Assembly (NCBI GenBank): GCA_039881145.1 | Contig: JAYKKI010000016.1 | Location: 10,468,501 to 10,532,500 of the forward strand | DNA length: 64,000 nt | Source of the DNA: Druceiella hillmani | Lineage: Eukaryota > Arthropoda > Insecta > Lepidoptera > Hepialidae | Direction of reading: 5' to 3' | In this document: positions 35,236 to 48,195 of the stretch, in pieces | Layout of the letters: the number at the start of each line of letters is the position of its first letter | Position numbering within the stretch: the first letter of the stretch is position 1 | Notes under the pieces: generated by a model | What the model saw: only the letters and a program-made list of their open reading frames with translations | Databases searched by the model: none | Told to the model about the DNA's origin: nothing | Translations under genes and position numbers: made by a program

Positions 35236-36372
35236 TCTGAACCCATCTGCTTGACTAATAAGTAATTATTTGAAACTCCTACATACGAAAATTACTCAGT
35301 AAATATACTAAAATGCCTTCATCGCCTATTGTTACTTTGTGATGTATAATAATGAGGACAGTGATATTTGTTACTGGGTAAACGTGAACGCATTTCCAAA
35401 ATCCTTGGTGTAAGCCAGTTCTGTCCGCCAATGTCAGGCTTTTTATTCGGATGTTTTTTTTATTACAGTCTGCAGTTTATACTGAAAAAGATTAGTTACC
35501 TTAAAGTGAACTGATATAATAGTGAACATAATTTTTTTATTAATGACATTGTTGCAGCATTTCAAAACATTTGAAAGATATCAATTCATTTAGCACGTAA
35601 TATGCAGTAAAAGTGTGAAAATATAATAAAAAACTAAGGAATTAACTGAATAATGCTCGTTATGTCTAAAAAAAATCATGCCAAAGGTTGAATACTACAG
35701 GTCGTAACAGGCACCTCTGAAGTGTAAGTTCGTTAATATTAGTATACTAACCAGAAGAATGAAAATAAGAACATAAGAAAAAAATACAGCCTAGGAAATA
35801 TTGCAACTGAAAAGCAATATGTAACAACAGGATATGTCGCGAAAAGTCTTCACCTGAAATAATATTATAAAATAAAGATCATCACACGGAGCAGATTTAT
35901 TTGTGAATGTATAATGTAGAGAGTTACAAAGTGGCTATGAACAAAATTGATGTCATGAAAGTTAAATTTATTCACAATGAGTTGAGAAAAAAGCAGAAAT
36001 GATTATGATTTTTAAAAATCCTATTCCTCCTCAAGTGTTCGAAATTGGAGGTAATTTAACATATATTTGCATGGTGTGGACGAATATGTTACTTTACTGC
36101 TTTTTTTAATATGTTTACTTACCCATGAAATTGGTGCCGAAGACATCAGATAAATAATCGAAAATATACTGAAAATATTTCAATTGAATTTATAAAAACA
36201 TCGGGCACACTCGCATCTTTGTCCTTCAAAATACTATTGGCAGTGATAATAAAATCACGAAGACCAAAATGTTTTATGTGTAAGACGAGGACTGCAACGC
36301 GGGTTAGAAAACAAACTGTCTATTACGATCAATTCATTAAATTAAAAAAGGGTTTGATTAAACTCGATTGCT
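35236..36372. other. Unassigned sequence after the Helitron coding remnant
   Basis: No clear gene. A short plus-strand frame near 36267-36345 (PKCFMCKTRTATRVRKQTVY) loosely recalls the cysteine-rich end of piggyBac-type transposases but has only one C-x2-C pair. The rest may be the noncoding 3' part of the Helitron or host spacer. Confidence 0.3.
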
Positions 36373-36469
36373 AGTGAAATTGTTTACAAGAAGTCTAGTG
36401 GACTTTTTTTAACAATTTCACTGAAGTGTGATAAAGTAGTGAAATGATTTGCAAAAAGTCCACTAGACT
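36373..36469. repeat. Compound palindrome with overlapping inverted repeats
   Basis: AGTGAAATTGTT (36373-36384) pairs perfectly with AACAATTTCACT (36411-36422). AGTCTAGTGGACTTTTT (from 36392) pairs perfectly with AAAAAGTCCACTAGACT (36453-36469), and AACAATTTCACT can instead pair with AGTGAAATGATTT (36438-36450). The same middle segment can therefore fold with either the left or the right partner, which points to two overlapping foldback units or an inverted duplication. Confidence 0.7.
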
Positions 36470-36596
36470 AGGAGAAAACTCAGTTTTCTTTTCTATATCA
36501 AAACGTGGTGGAATTGGAACATTGTAACGACAGAAAATTTTCTGAAGCTAAAAAATTACGTAAAGAAAGCGTTGTTTAATATAAATATGTTAGACG

Positions 36597-36899
36597 ATGA
36601 GAATGAATATAATCTTCTTTTTTTTAATCTACCATAACTTCATTGCAGTTAGTACAGATATACACAAAGGGCTACTTTATCTCACAGTCCCCAAATACGA
36701 TTTTTTAATTTCAAATGTAAATAAAACAGCACTTACTTTTCTGGAAGAATATAATACCGGAAATTTTGGAAATAACTCTCTTACGCCTACACCACATTTG
36801 GAAACAATGGATGCTAAATCTATTAGTAGTAGTTCCGCATATTTAACAAAACCCGGAAAATTGTTTGAAAGTTATATAGAAAAGGTAACCGGAAAATAA
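36597..36899 (+). CDS. Hypothetical small protein, signal-peptide-like N-terminus
   Basis: An ATG-initiated frame of 100 codons. The start MRMNIIFFFLIYHNFIAVST has a basic first part, a hydrophobic core and a polar end, as in a secretory signal. The remainder is soluble, with Ser-rich sequence (KSISSSSAYLTKPGK) and one N-K-T and one N-N-S site. The stop codon is followed at once by AATAAA and a run of A. Against it: an equally good reading is an exon starting after the 3' splice-like site ATTGCAG at about 36645, with no hydrophobic leader. No family is recognised, and the surroundings are transposon debris. It could be host, transposon-derived or chance. Confidence 0.25.
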   Translation: MRMNIIFFFLIYHNFIAVSTDIHKGLLYLTVPKYDFLISNVNKTALTFLEEYNTGNFGNNSLTPTPHLETMDAKSISSSSAYLTKPGKLFESYIEKVTGK

Positions 36900-37055
36900 A
36901 AAAAAAATTTCATTTATTTGAAGCAAAACATATTTGGAATTTGAAAGTCCTTATAAAGTTTAAGATACAATAAAGGCGACATCTACTGAAAACGGGAGAG
37001 TTTTATATAGGTCAAGTCGCCATATTTACAAAAATCACAAACGGATTGTCTAATG

Positions 37056-37345
37056 AGTCTGTTTATAATTAGAAGATTTTACTAGTGTAAAAATGAATTT
37101 GTAATGATGAGAATTATGGATAACGACTAGATATTATGATTATTGGTGATTAGTAGGTTTAATTTCCTAAGTCTGTTTTATATTTCAAATTTTTATTACC
37201 TTAAAATTAATGAGTGACCATGAGAATTAAGACTAATGACTAGACATTACATTATTAGTGTGATTATTTTAGGGTGTCTCGTTTATAATTATAAAATTTC
37301 ACTATTTAAAAAATGTAACTGCAATTATGAAAATTAGTCATACTT
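37056..37345. repeat. Degenerate tandem repeat, three units of about 105-115 bp
   Basis: Each unit begins GTCTGTTTATAATT-like, continues TTTTACTA..AAAAATGAATT-like and ends ATGAGAATTA...GACTAGA.ATTA. Starts are at about 37058, 37171 and 37277; the last unit is incomplete. There is no coding capacity. Confidence 0.6.
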
Positions 37346-38132
37346 TCGGTTTTAAGTAAAGTTAGAAATATTCGAAATCGATTTAATGTTGATAAGTGTT
37401 AATTTTTAATAAAATGGCAACTTTATTTATACATCTCGTCAAAAATTAAACAGATTCTTATTTAATTTTGAAAAGTTTTGAAGTCCCCCACGTCCGAAAA
37501 CATCCACGTGTGTCTCGCGTCCCGAGACTTTGAGAATGTTAAGACTTCCCAAGTACTAGTAGAGTGCTTTTCAGTTGAAAAACAATGTGTCGTAACTTTT
37601 CAAGCGCAACCTCCCGTAACGTTCTTTTTGTGTTGTCTTCTAAAAGAAAAGCACTCACTATTACATACAAAGAAATTCTACAGCGTGTAGCAGTTAATGA
37701 AATAAAAAAACTGAACATAATTAATTGCATCTGAGCGATAACAGGGTAGAAAGTTAATGTAATCTATAACTTTTATTTTTTAGAATTACCTTATAAATAG
37801 ATTTGATCATTATTTTTAGTATTATAGAAAATAGTATATACTCATATTAATTTTCAAGCAAGCTATTTCATAATTTTTAGACCACGAGTCTTCATGGTTT
37901 TATATTTGATTTCGTAATAATTTATTTAATTTAAAAGAACAAACCGCTCATTAACGAAATATAAAGTGAAAAATATATTAAACTTAAATGGGCAAAATCG
38001 TAGTTAACGATTAAATCAAATTCCATTTTCTGCCTTAACTACTCTGAAAATCAGTCTTCTGTAAATCAATTATTTACCGATTATTTTACACATAAATTTT
38101 TCAAATGAAATACTATTAACCTATCGCATAGG

Positions 38133-38249
38133 ATCTATCGTATTATCAAATAAATACCAAGTTTTAATGATTAAGGTTGGCAAATATAAATGAAATTTCT
38201 AAATTTAATATTTCATGTTGGGCAAAATTTAAAATTTAATACGATAGAT
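38133..38249. repeat. MITE-like segment with 13-bp terminal inverted repeats
   Basis: ATCTATCGTATTA at 38133-38145 pairs exactly with TAATACGATAGAT at 38237-38249, enclosing about 90 A+T-rich bases. No convincing target-site duplication is visible, so transposition is inferred from shape only. Confidence 0.45.
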
Positions 38250-40067
38250 ATTTATTTACATATCAAGGTAATTGTAACTTATTGGTTCAGATAATATCGT
38301 TCACCTTTAACGACATTAATATTTACTTTTGCGAACCGGTATTAATTTCGTAATTCGCTCTTGGAAGCCAAGAGTATTAAGTTTAGCCGATAAAAATTAA
38401 ATATTTACCTGAGTATATCCTAAATGGTCTTTATCACTTATTCGACGTCTACTCAAATTGCCTCCAATAATTTTATTGCCAAGATATCAAACATCTTCAA
38501 GCAATCTGGAATAAATAAAATGTCATTAACAAAATGGTTGCCTCGTCTTTATATAAACTATAATAATTAGGCGCAAAACTTTTTAAACGTGGTGCAAAAA
38601 TGGACCAAATTTTAGTCCTCAGGTTGCAGAGTTTTTTGAAAGGAGAAACATTGATTTTACTCAGAAATGATCTTATATCCTATGCTTAATAGGCGCAGTG
38701 ATATTTTTTTTGTTTTCAGCAACTTTGCTATTGAACTAATGAGGCGTTTAACATTTTCTCTTGCAAAATTACGAAAGAAGAACATCTAGAGGAACGTACC
38801 CTTGAACTAATTGAGGGTTTGCACGTCAAGAGAGACTAGAATTATATTACTATTAAACCTTTATTACCACAGTGAATCTTTTTTTTTCGACCATAATCTT
38901 TTTCTAAGTCACTTGATTACATATATTTATATAAGCACATAATATTATAACATGCTTAATTGCATTTGAACAACGAATTTCTCTCATGAGTAAGTGTAAA
39001 TGACGTTTTTAATATTTGGTTAGAAGTATATGTTAAGTTAATTAAAATAAAGGTGGATTAAATTTGGGAGCGTGAATGTAAACCAATTTAACTTTAAATA
39101 ATATGATTAAAATGTCCTCATACCCAGTTACTCGAATTTAAAATTCATTGCTTCACACTATTTAACACTCCAAACCGTACCACTATTAATTTTATAATTG
39201 TACAGTAATCTTTTCGATCTGAGTTTACCCCTTCATATAAAAAAATTTCAACGACTTTTAACAATTTTCCAGACTAAATATTGTTGTATTTTTTAATAAA
39301 AACGTGACAATGATATAGAAAACGGTATAGTTCTCATATACATAGAAAGTTTCAAAAGAACAATATTGTTTTCTTTATATTATGAACGGTTTTCCTTTGC
39401 ACTATACGCGTTTAATTAACCTAATTATATGATTTTACTGTTTTTGTTTTGTGTGCTTGTAAACTTGGGAACATCGCAATTTTTGCGTATTGTAGGCAAT
39501 TTATTTTAATTTTTGTCTACTATTATGACTTAGACTGATCGTACCGAAGGCATTTCTACTTTTGGTAGTACACTATATACCCAAAAACAAATCTTAAAAA
39601 TTATTTCTGTAAAGAAACTCTCTTAGAAGTAAATTTTGTATTTAAAAATTTAACCTTGACACTTACTAAAACATTCTTTAATAAAGTAGTTATAAGATTG
39701 CAGCCCAAGTCCGCATTGTAGCATATTGTTTGAGACTTTCCACATATTTTAGTTCAATTAGAAAAATTGGTTTCCTTATATCTCTGTGCCATATTTGGAA
39801 TTATTTTTTAAATAATTTTTATATTTTTATATAGTGTGTAGTCCGAAAACAATCTTATAAAATTACCTGAAAAGTGTTTGACCTTAACAAAGCCAAGCTT
39901 TAAAAGAAAATGGTTCTTTTAAATTTCCTGAAAAGAAACAATTTAAAGTTTTGTGGAAATAAATTTAAAAGTGAATATTCCGATAACTTGGTTTCAAAGC
40001 GCTTAAAATTGATTAGTAAAACATCCTCAGAACCCAAGTTATTTTAATGGGAAATTTAAAAATTTAT

Positions 40068-40250
40068 CTGCGCACGGTCTTGGGCTATCATCTGAAAGTT
40101 TAATCACCCCACATATTCTCAAATGTACCTCTAATTCTTACCAAAAGTCCTTTACTTTCGAAGCAGCAAAAATTTGGAATCACCTGGATCCTGATACTAA
40201 GGAAAATCACGTCCTTAAATATTTTCAAGTATCAAGTGTCCACAATTAAA
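40068..40250 (+). pseudogene. C-terminus of a Jockey/CR1-type non-LTR retrotransposon ORF2
   Basis: The plus strand reads HGLGLSSESLITPHILK and then KSFTFEAAKIWNHLDPDTKE and LKYFQ before a stop. This matches the short conserved tail after the RT of Jockey/CR1-type elements, where F...A..LWN.LP is followed by a short helix with F+. The frame is open over this stretch but no RT motif is found upstream, so only the 3' end of the element is present, as expected for a 5'-truncated insertion. The 3' untranslated part may extend toward 40430. Confidence 0.6.
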
Positions 40251-42642
40251 TGAAAAATAAAGTGAAAAAGTAAAGTTACCTCTCCTTCCAGAAGTGTTAC
40301 TTCCCCTCAAGTAACAAATGGAAAAGTCTTACCTCTCCTTATTCCTTTTCTTTGTACTATTGTCCTTTGCTATCCTTCCCATGCTAATTCCTGTTAATAA
40401 TTTGCAGCATAAATACTGTTTTTTTTCTTGATTGTTCAAATAGCAAAAAATCCGTCATATGTAATATGCATCAAAGTTAATCAATAAATAGAAATGTTTT
40501 CTCATATAATAATTACACTAAGAACTTCCTTTACAAAAGCACTAGATATGGAACGTATTATTTACATAGGCGAAATTGAGTTTGATTGCAATTTTGACGT
40601 TTTTAATTCCACATGAGTAAGTAGCAAACAACAATTAATTTTCATATATCATTTTAAATTCCTTGAAATAAAATCCAGTACATTGGCTTGTATTATAACA
40701 TGTGTATTGATAGGTGCATCCCTTAATTGAAAGAATGCTTTCATAACTTCTTCACTTCATTAAAAATCTGTTTCATATTTTTTAGAAAATAAAGTTTATG
40801 ATGAATATCGTAACAGCCGTTTGCGTCATTGTCAAATAAAAAAAAAATTATTTTATAAATAATCATTGAATGACAAATTTCAATCTTTGCTTCCCAAAGT
40901 TCCTTCAATCCTGTCTCATTTTTTACATTTTATTAATTTCTTTTATTTGGCATTCGGACTACTATGCATTAAGTGTTTATTGGGAAAATAAAAAGAGCTC
41001 TAAAGGAAGAAAAAGTACAAAGAAAGATGCATTATAAATAAGTTGCTTGAATATTTCTTAAAAATAAATAACTTTGAAAATATTTAAAGTTAAGTGTATT
41101 ACAACTTGAAATGAGGAAACAGAAACAGTGAAGAAAATATTATACTTGTTTTAAAGTAGTTTTTCCGATTTCCGGTCGAAAATTTGTCAATTTCGGTAAC
41201 GTGGTTTGTTTATTCTTTACTTCATTTATTTTCGTAGATATGAAAACTCTGTATAATGTTGCCGGCTACTGAAAAATTATAATTATACGTTTCTTGCTGA
41301 ACATGTCACTTCATGGTTTCATTAATTTAATAAAATAATTTTCAAAAGGCAACAAAAAACGATTCTTTTCGAATCGAGCTTCACACAGTAACTATTAGTA
41401 TAACCGTGTATATAGCATACTAATAACTCCATGATTTACTAAATTATCAAAAAATATTTTAAATATTCTTTACATATTTGAAAATTATGTTAAAATATAC
41501 ATTCTTTGTTACTATCGTCAACACTTCAGTTATAATTTCGATTTAAATAATTGGATTAGTTATACCTAACTAGCTTTTACCCGCGGCTACGCAAGCGTGG
41601 TAAGTGCAAAAATATTTACATTTGCTAGCGGAAGTAGCAACAGCGTTTCCTCAATCACTCTTTTAAATTTAGAATAAATGTAAATTATATTCTTTGGTTA
41701 TGCCATTATGGCTATAATTCTTATTTAATGTGCAGCATTCTCTAATATTTTACATTAATGAACTGTTTATGCGCACTATCGTAATTTAACAACCATTTCG
41801 CAAAAATAAAGTGCATTGTTAATTTTGAAAGGGAGAAATTTTAAAGGTCAGAGATTCCAAACCGTACATCGCGAGACTATATTTATTTTCAGTGCGTAAG
41901 TCAAGCACATGGATTCAGTCTAATAAAGACGCCCGGTGCTACCAATATCCAATATCTTTATTATCTTCATAGGAAAGCAGCACCTGGCAAAAGTGACTGA
42001 TTGTGAGTCGTCTGTGTGAAAACTGCTTAATTGTGTTATTATTGAGCTGAGAGAGACCTTTTTCCAATTTCAAGTAAATATTCCTAAGATACAAAACATT
42101 ACAATAACATGAAAATATAATTAAATGACAAAATTGTCAACAAAAGTATAAATGCCCACTACAAATAAGTAACGACCATTATAAACTGCTGATATTAAGT
42201 GACATCGAAGCAGTTATTGACAGAAATTTAGTTGCCACGCAATCATATTTGATTAGAATAAATAGTACATAGTAATTGTTGTTTTTTTTTATTATGTGGT
42301 GGTTCCAAATTACAAAAAGTTTTAAGTTAAAATTAGAAGTAATAAAATAAAAGTGAAAGCGACCCAGGGAATCTAGTGAAGCATATACAGAATCACTTAC
42401 GGATGTATCCATTTAATTATTGTTTGATAGTGAATCTGAATCGTTATTGTAAAATAATAAATTACAAGAATATCTAACTTTTGGTTTCAAATAAATATTT
42501 TGTACTCCATTGTAATTTATAAATTTTGTTTAAGTTCTTTACCATGATAAATTAGCTTAACATTAACTAGATACTTGAATATGTAACTAACATGACGTTG
42601 CCTCCCGGTAATACTGAATGGAAACAACTTACTCGTAAATAC
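40251..42642. other. A+T-rich spacer with a small G+C-rich hairpin motif
   Basis: At 41574-41604, CTTTTACCCGCGGCTACGC followed by AAGCGTGGTAA forms a short hairpin of a type I associate with insect interspersed repeats. A richer patch at 41860-42060 shows a splice-like TTTATTTTCAG but no sustained frame. The minus ORF at 42179-42412 has no recognised domain. Confidence 0.35.
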
Positions 42643-45020
42643 TAGAGATGAAACGGATAGTAGTTTGGTCGGATACCGGATACCGGATATTTGGCAAACT
42701 TCGAGGCCGAATGGGCGGATATTCGGCCCTTTATTGCGTTACATGTGATAAGTTTGGTTTGAATCACGCCGCTGCACAAGTGCTGCGAACGAGCACGGAA
42801 AAATTCGGGCACATTTGGATGTCATCGCATCGCAGCATACGTCAATTCTTTACGTAATTAGTTTAATTGATTTTTCACTTATTGTCATTATTGTATTGTT
42901 TGGTTGACAAAAAATGTCATCAATGAAAAAGCGATCGCCTATTTGGAAATATTTTAATTTAACAGTGAGAATAACAAGTTGGCGGTATGTTTATTGTGTC
43001 GGATTCAAATTTTTTGAGGTGGTGAAGGAAAAAAGAACGGTACGTGAGTATCAAAAGTTATATCTTGTCTCAACTATTATTAACTAAATGAGAATGTACA
43101 AATATTGTTATTTTCTCAGACTGATTTTATTGATAAATAACCTACCAGAATAAATTTTAGACAACGCATCATTTTTATTACTACTATTGCCTTACTTTAA
43201 AACGGCATATACCAATTTATGAATGCATGCATTTTATGAAATTTGTGCCTTCGACGTAGCCTTTTTTTTATATGCCTATTGTGCCATTTATCAATCAATA
43301 TTTTTGTCATTTATCAGATATTTTAGCCATGAGTAATCATTTAAAATCCAAACATCCATAGGAGTTTCAAGCAATAAACAAAAGTAAAACTGCTAAAATT
43401 TTCATGCCATCCCTGGTACAAGTTCATCTGCAACATCAGCAGAAAAACAATTAACATTGTCGGAATCGTTTGAAAGAAAATTACTTTGGGATGTGAATGA
43501 CGCCAAGGCCAAAAAATATCATTATTTCATAGCAGAAATTATTACTTTGGATAACGAGCCGTTAAGTATTGTAGAAAGGGTCCGGTTTAAAAGACTTCTA
43601 GAACATGTCATACCTTGCTATGAATTACCAAGTCGCACTTGTATTCCTCAAAAAATTATTCCTGATATCTAAAATAGAATTTAAGACAAAATTAAAACAA
43701 ACATTTCAAAAGTTATTGAAGTTTCTGTCACTTCTGATATTTGAACCTGTCTATACAAAAGTTCCATCTCCTTGAGTTTCACAGCACATTGGTTGTCTCC
43801 AGAATTTCAGCTGCAACACGGAGTTCTTGCTATAAAACCATTTTCGGGGTTCTCACAAAGGAGAAAACATAGCAAATGAATTTATTGCTATTGCTACTCG
43901 CTGGGATGTTGATTCATGTAGTGCAGAATATTAACACGAGGTGGAATTCTATCATCTATATAGCAGAACGCCTGTTGGAACAAAAACGGGCTATCTCTCT
44001 TTATGTAACTAAACATGACACACTCACTAATTTGACGATACAACAGTGGGGTTTAATGAAGCAATGCGTAAGACTTTTGAAAACATTTGAAGAAATAGTA
44101 AAAATTACAAGTGGCCTCTTCGCTATATCTGAGGTAATTCCGCGTGTTGCTGCGTTAAAAAAGTATTTAGACAAGAACGAGACTGCATAAATAACACCGG
44201 ACTTAACTTGTATGATAGCTTCTTTAAAAACCGAATTAGAAGATAGTTTTAATGTTTAGGAGAAGATCTAAATTACTTCATTACTACCTTTTTAGACCCA
44301 AATTTCAAGTCAGACTATTTAGGGGTTCTTGAAACTGAAAAATCGCGACAGAAAATCTTTATAGAGTATATAAACATGTCTTACGATGAATCTTCTGGCA
44401 CTAACAGCTCATCGTCATCTTCAATAGTTGATAAATGAAATAAAATAGATGAAACTGGATCAAATATTACACGTGAAACCCATGACACCTTTTCAGACCG
44501 TTCCAATGAAGTGGCAAAGGAGAATAGTAGTCAGTGTCACGATCAAGAAAAAAAATCCAATTGCTAGCGAGATCGACTATTTCTCGGAGGCATTTCGGAC
44601 TGATCGTAATCACAATTAGCAATGTTTGCTAGAGTTTGTCTTTCAGCACCTGACACTAGCCTTATAGCGAAAGACTATTTTCTGAAGCTGGCCTGGTTTA
44701 CTTGTCACCATCAAATGCTGAAAATTTAGTCTTTATTCACTATAAGTTACCGCTCGTTAATTTTGAGTACTAACTGATAATAATATTTTTGACAATTGAA
44801 TAATGTCAGTAATCAAACTTTGTACCTTTAATTATAAATAAATGGAATTTATAAATCACTGTGGTATGATTTATTTTGTTTTAATAAGAGATTATTGAAT
44901 TTCTTTTCATATCCGGTATCTGGCCGCATAGTGGGTTACTATTCGATATCCGGCCGGAGAGAAAAAATTGGCCGGATAGACCGGATAATGAATAGTTATC
45001 GGATATTCGTTTCATCTCTA
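42643..45020 (+). mobile_element. hAT-type DNA transposon with terminal inverted repeats, inactive
   Basis: The ends TAGAGATGAAACG (42643-42655) and CGTTTCATCTCTA (45008-45020) are perfect 13-bp inverted repeats. The flanks GTAAATAC (42635-42642) and ATAAATAA (45021-45028) match at the central six of eight positions, fitting the 8-bp target duplication of hAT elements after mutation. The subterminal regions at both ends repeat CCGGATA-type words (ATACCGGATACCGGATATTT; GGCCGGATAGACCGGATAAT), probable transposase binding sites. Length is about 2.4 kb and the interior encodes a ZBED-like transposase remnant on the plus strand. Confidence 0.85.
42910..44770 (+). pseudogene. hAT/ZBED-type transposase, multiply disrupted
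   Basis: The blocks follow family order. A BED zinc finger comes first: KRSPIWKYFNL, after a frameshift NSENNKLAVCLLC, then SNHLKSKHP near 43330-43360, giving the C-x2-C and H-x4-H ligands. Next is an open frame at 43457-43672 (ITLDNEPLSIVERVRFKRLL and YELPSRTCIP), the typical region after the finger. Then 43876-44190 (NINTRWNSIIYIAERLLEQK) holds the hAT core with the RWNS motif. FLDPNFKSDYLGVLE follows near 44290. Finally the dimerisation-region remnant (APDTSL..., LAWFTCHHQ, then VFIHYKLPLVNF-like) ends near 44765. Each block is intact locally, but several frameshifts and stops separate them, so no protein can be made. Confidence 0.8.
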
Positions 45021-45028
45021 ATAAATAA

Positions 45029-48000
45029 TTTAAATATTGCATATGTAAATATGGTATATATAGAAGTGGATACCAGGTAAGTTAAAATATTTTAATCTCC
45101 TTTAAAGGACATATCAAGGGATCTGAACTTCAAATGGAATAAGAAACTCTCATAACATCACTTACATGTACCTTTGCTCGTTTTTTCACAACCATTTTTG
45201 AATACCTACGCAACGGTTGTAGAAAACCTATAACGACGATACTACATATCATTGTTATTGAAATATTACAGTTATTTATTTTCAATCAACGCCATCCCAC
45301 CCCCCTGTTTTTAATTTATTAGTTATTATTAAATATTTATTGAGCTATATTACGTCCATATCAGTCATAGTTTTTTATTTATAGATTAATTAAATTATTC
45401 ACTTCAAACTAGGTAACGCACGAGCTATATTCGCTGATGGCAAGATTCGATTCAATGACAATCAGTAAGTATAGCTATTCAATTATAATTCGAATCATAA
45501 AGAACAAGAACGAATCATTCGCTTTACGGTTTCTCCAATTGGCAGTACTGAGCAGACCAAGTCATATAAAAGCTCCAATATTTTAAATAAGATAGAGAGA
45601 TGAATTAAATAGAGAGGTAAATTATTATTTAAAATATTGTTATGTATTAGAAGGGTAAATAAGACAAAAATGTAAATCAACTAGGAAGGTTATATTCTGG
45701 TACGACGCTTGAACACGTGTATCGGTAGCATACTTCGTATCAAAGCAAACCCTAATTAAACACTGCCAATCAGTATTTATAGAACGAGGTAATATGTCTG
45801 GTTATGAGGGTGGTGGGACAAGTTTAAGGATGAAACACCAAGGTGATAAGTACACAGAACTTTAAATATGGAGTTAACAGATAAACTGCTTTTAGTATGT
45901 TTGATTTATGTAACATACTCTAAAGAAAGGAGACATTGTGTAGATTATGTGGATCACAAGATGACATAATCGTGTCGTGAGCCTGCAGCTGATAATAATT
46001 ATTCTCAGCTGCGGTTTATACCCCAGAGACATGATCAGATATTCTGAGTTCGTGATTATTTCGAAGAAAGTATTATTCACATAAGTAATTTAAAAAAAAA
46101 TTATGTAAGTAATTTTAAACGTCTCTGTAGTGAAGTAAATGTAGTAGAAATTTTTGATAAAGCGAAATTTTGGTGCGGATTGTGATGAGCTTTAGAAATC
46201 GATTTAGATAATATATTTTACTGATCATTAGATTACTGATTTTGAACAAAAAGTAATCATTGTTTAATACCAGCTGTGGTAAGTTTCATGTGTAAATCTT
46301 GAAACAAACTTCTGCTTGTAATAACTTAATATACACCAACATTTATAAGAAAATACATTTTTTAACTCTGCTGACTTATTAGTCAGAAGTCCACATTAAT
46401 GGCAGACAATTTTGGATAAAATCAAAAAGCATAGCTTTAGGGTTACAAATTAAGATTTTATTCTTTAATAAAGATACTAGATACACAAAATGTATTTAGA
46501 CTGAACATGAGAAGAATTTGCGCCCTCTCTAGACTTTCAACAATGATTACATTACAAAAACTAATATTTCCGAAGTGCCTTCATGTTTTTTACTTAAATG
46601 TGTTCAAAAAATTGAGCAGATGAATTTTTTACAGGAAGTATTAATTTATTAGAAAATGTAAGCAATTTATCCAAAAAGAAAACATAATAAATACTTACAA
46701 TAATAGGAACGCTAATAGTAGTTAGTACTTTCTAAACCAGTAACTAAAAATATGAGCTACAAAAAGTATTCTTTTGAAATGTAATTATCGTGTAATTTTC
46801 ATATGTTCTTCTACATTATCTGTAATAAAACTTTTCCAATTAAATTTTACTCACTAAAATTTTCCATCAAATTTGCTAATTACCTAAATATTTGAATTAA
46901 CTTGTACAAATCCCATTGCAACTAACCGTCACAGAATAAATTGTAACATTGTAATTTATTATAAATTAAATTAATTAATTTTAATTGTAATTACAATGTC
47001 ATTTTTGGTTTACTGCATCTGTATTTTTTTGTAGGTATCGAACGGGTATAAACTCTGATGACGTTTTGTTTCAGTAAATTTCCGAATATTCACAGGCATG
47101 AGGAGATATGAAGGGCGTTTTTTTAAATGCAATAGTGTCTGGAATTTTTAATCACCTTAGAGCTGTTTAATTATGTAGAAACTTTCTTGACACTTGTAAT
47201 GTAAAATATAAATGGATAGCTTTCACGTGGCAGTTGTGTTGAAGTGAACACGTTTTATGAGACATTCACGTGACTTCAAACACAAATATGATTAATATTA
47301 TTTATTAATAATAATAATAATCAGGTCTGAGATCCAAGAATAGTTACATTGTATACTCTGTGTTCAGGATTACTGGATGGCTAGAAAAATCATAAACAAA
47401 GGCGATTCGATGTTAGAGAAGATGCTAAAGATATCGATCAAGTTCGTGGATCAATTAAACGAAATCCACTATAATTAAAGCAAAAGAAGCAGGCTTTTCA
47501 CTTGAAAGGTACAGATTTTCAAAGGATTTTCAGAAGGAAGGTGCAACTACAATTTGCATTTAAAAGATCCAGTTACTCAAATAATTTAGACTTAATAACG
47601 CGCATCTGCTAGTAAATAACAAGTTGTAAAAGTGACGAGGTGAATTTCCATCTTAATGCTTACGTCAATAAAAAATATCGATTCTAGTGTAAAACCAATC
47701 CTCGATAAAAAAGATAATTTCTTCTCTCATTCTAATTTTTTTTCTTGATATATTTTTAAAGACTTTGCTTATAAAATGTCACTAAAGTCCTTTTTAGATG
47801 TATTTTGTTAAACAGAAAAATATTTTCTCATATATACTGTCGATATTATGCGTGTATTATTCGTCGATATTATACTTTTCAAGAATTTTTGAACAAAGCC
47901 TTCCAATTTAAACATTTACATGTGAGTATATCTTTATATAAGCTATAATACTACCAAGATTTTTTATTGGATCACATTTCTTTTAGTACGAAAGAACGTA

Positions 48001-48195
48001 TATTTTCTTTCACATCGGTGTGATTTAAAAATTATCACACAGTCTGTAGAATTATCATGACCAAAAAAATAGGTTGCAATCTTGCAAAATTTTAAACAAA
48101 GAAATGTTCATCTAACTTTCTATTGAATTGTATTCCCAGCTATACCTTAATGGAAAATGTTAATAAAAAGGTCTATGGACTAATTTATTAACTTA
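45029..48195. other. A+T-rich spacer
   Basis: A near-perfect 28-bp palindrome lies at 45985-46012. The minus ORFs at 45495-45680 and 45892-46080 have no recognisable domain. A slightly richer stretch at 47370-47600 is open for 33 plus-strand codons from an ATG but ends without features. No transposon protein was recognised. Confidence 0.35.
45985..46012. repeat. 28-bp near-perfect palindrome
   Basis: GCAGCTGATAATAATT followed by ATTCTCAGCTGC reads almost the same on both strands, with a single mismatched pair. The ends GCAGCTGA/TCAGCTGC contain the E-box-type word CAGCTG twice. No transcription unit is known nearby. Confidence 0.65.

Larger units (their letters stand above)
36900..40060. other. 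A+T-rich spacer with a small tandem array and a MITE-like repeat
   Basis: The degenerate tandem repeat at 37056-37345 and the inverted-ended segment at 38133-38249 are listed separately. The opposing ORFs at 37478-37730 are slightly richer in G+C but have no recognisable domain. Nothing else was found. Confidence 0.4.

Noticed and set aside
42179..42412. 77-codon minus ORF beside the hAT element
   Set aside because: No domain; it has a donor-like GTAAGT right after its first codons and A/T-rich low-complexity sequence in the middle.
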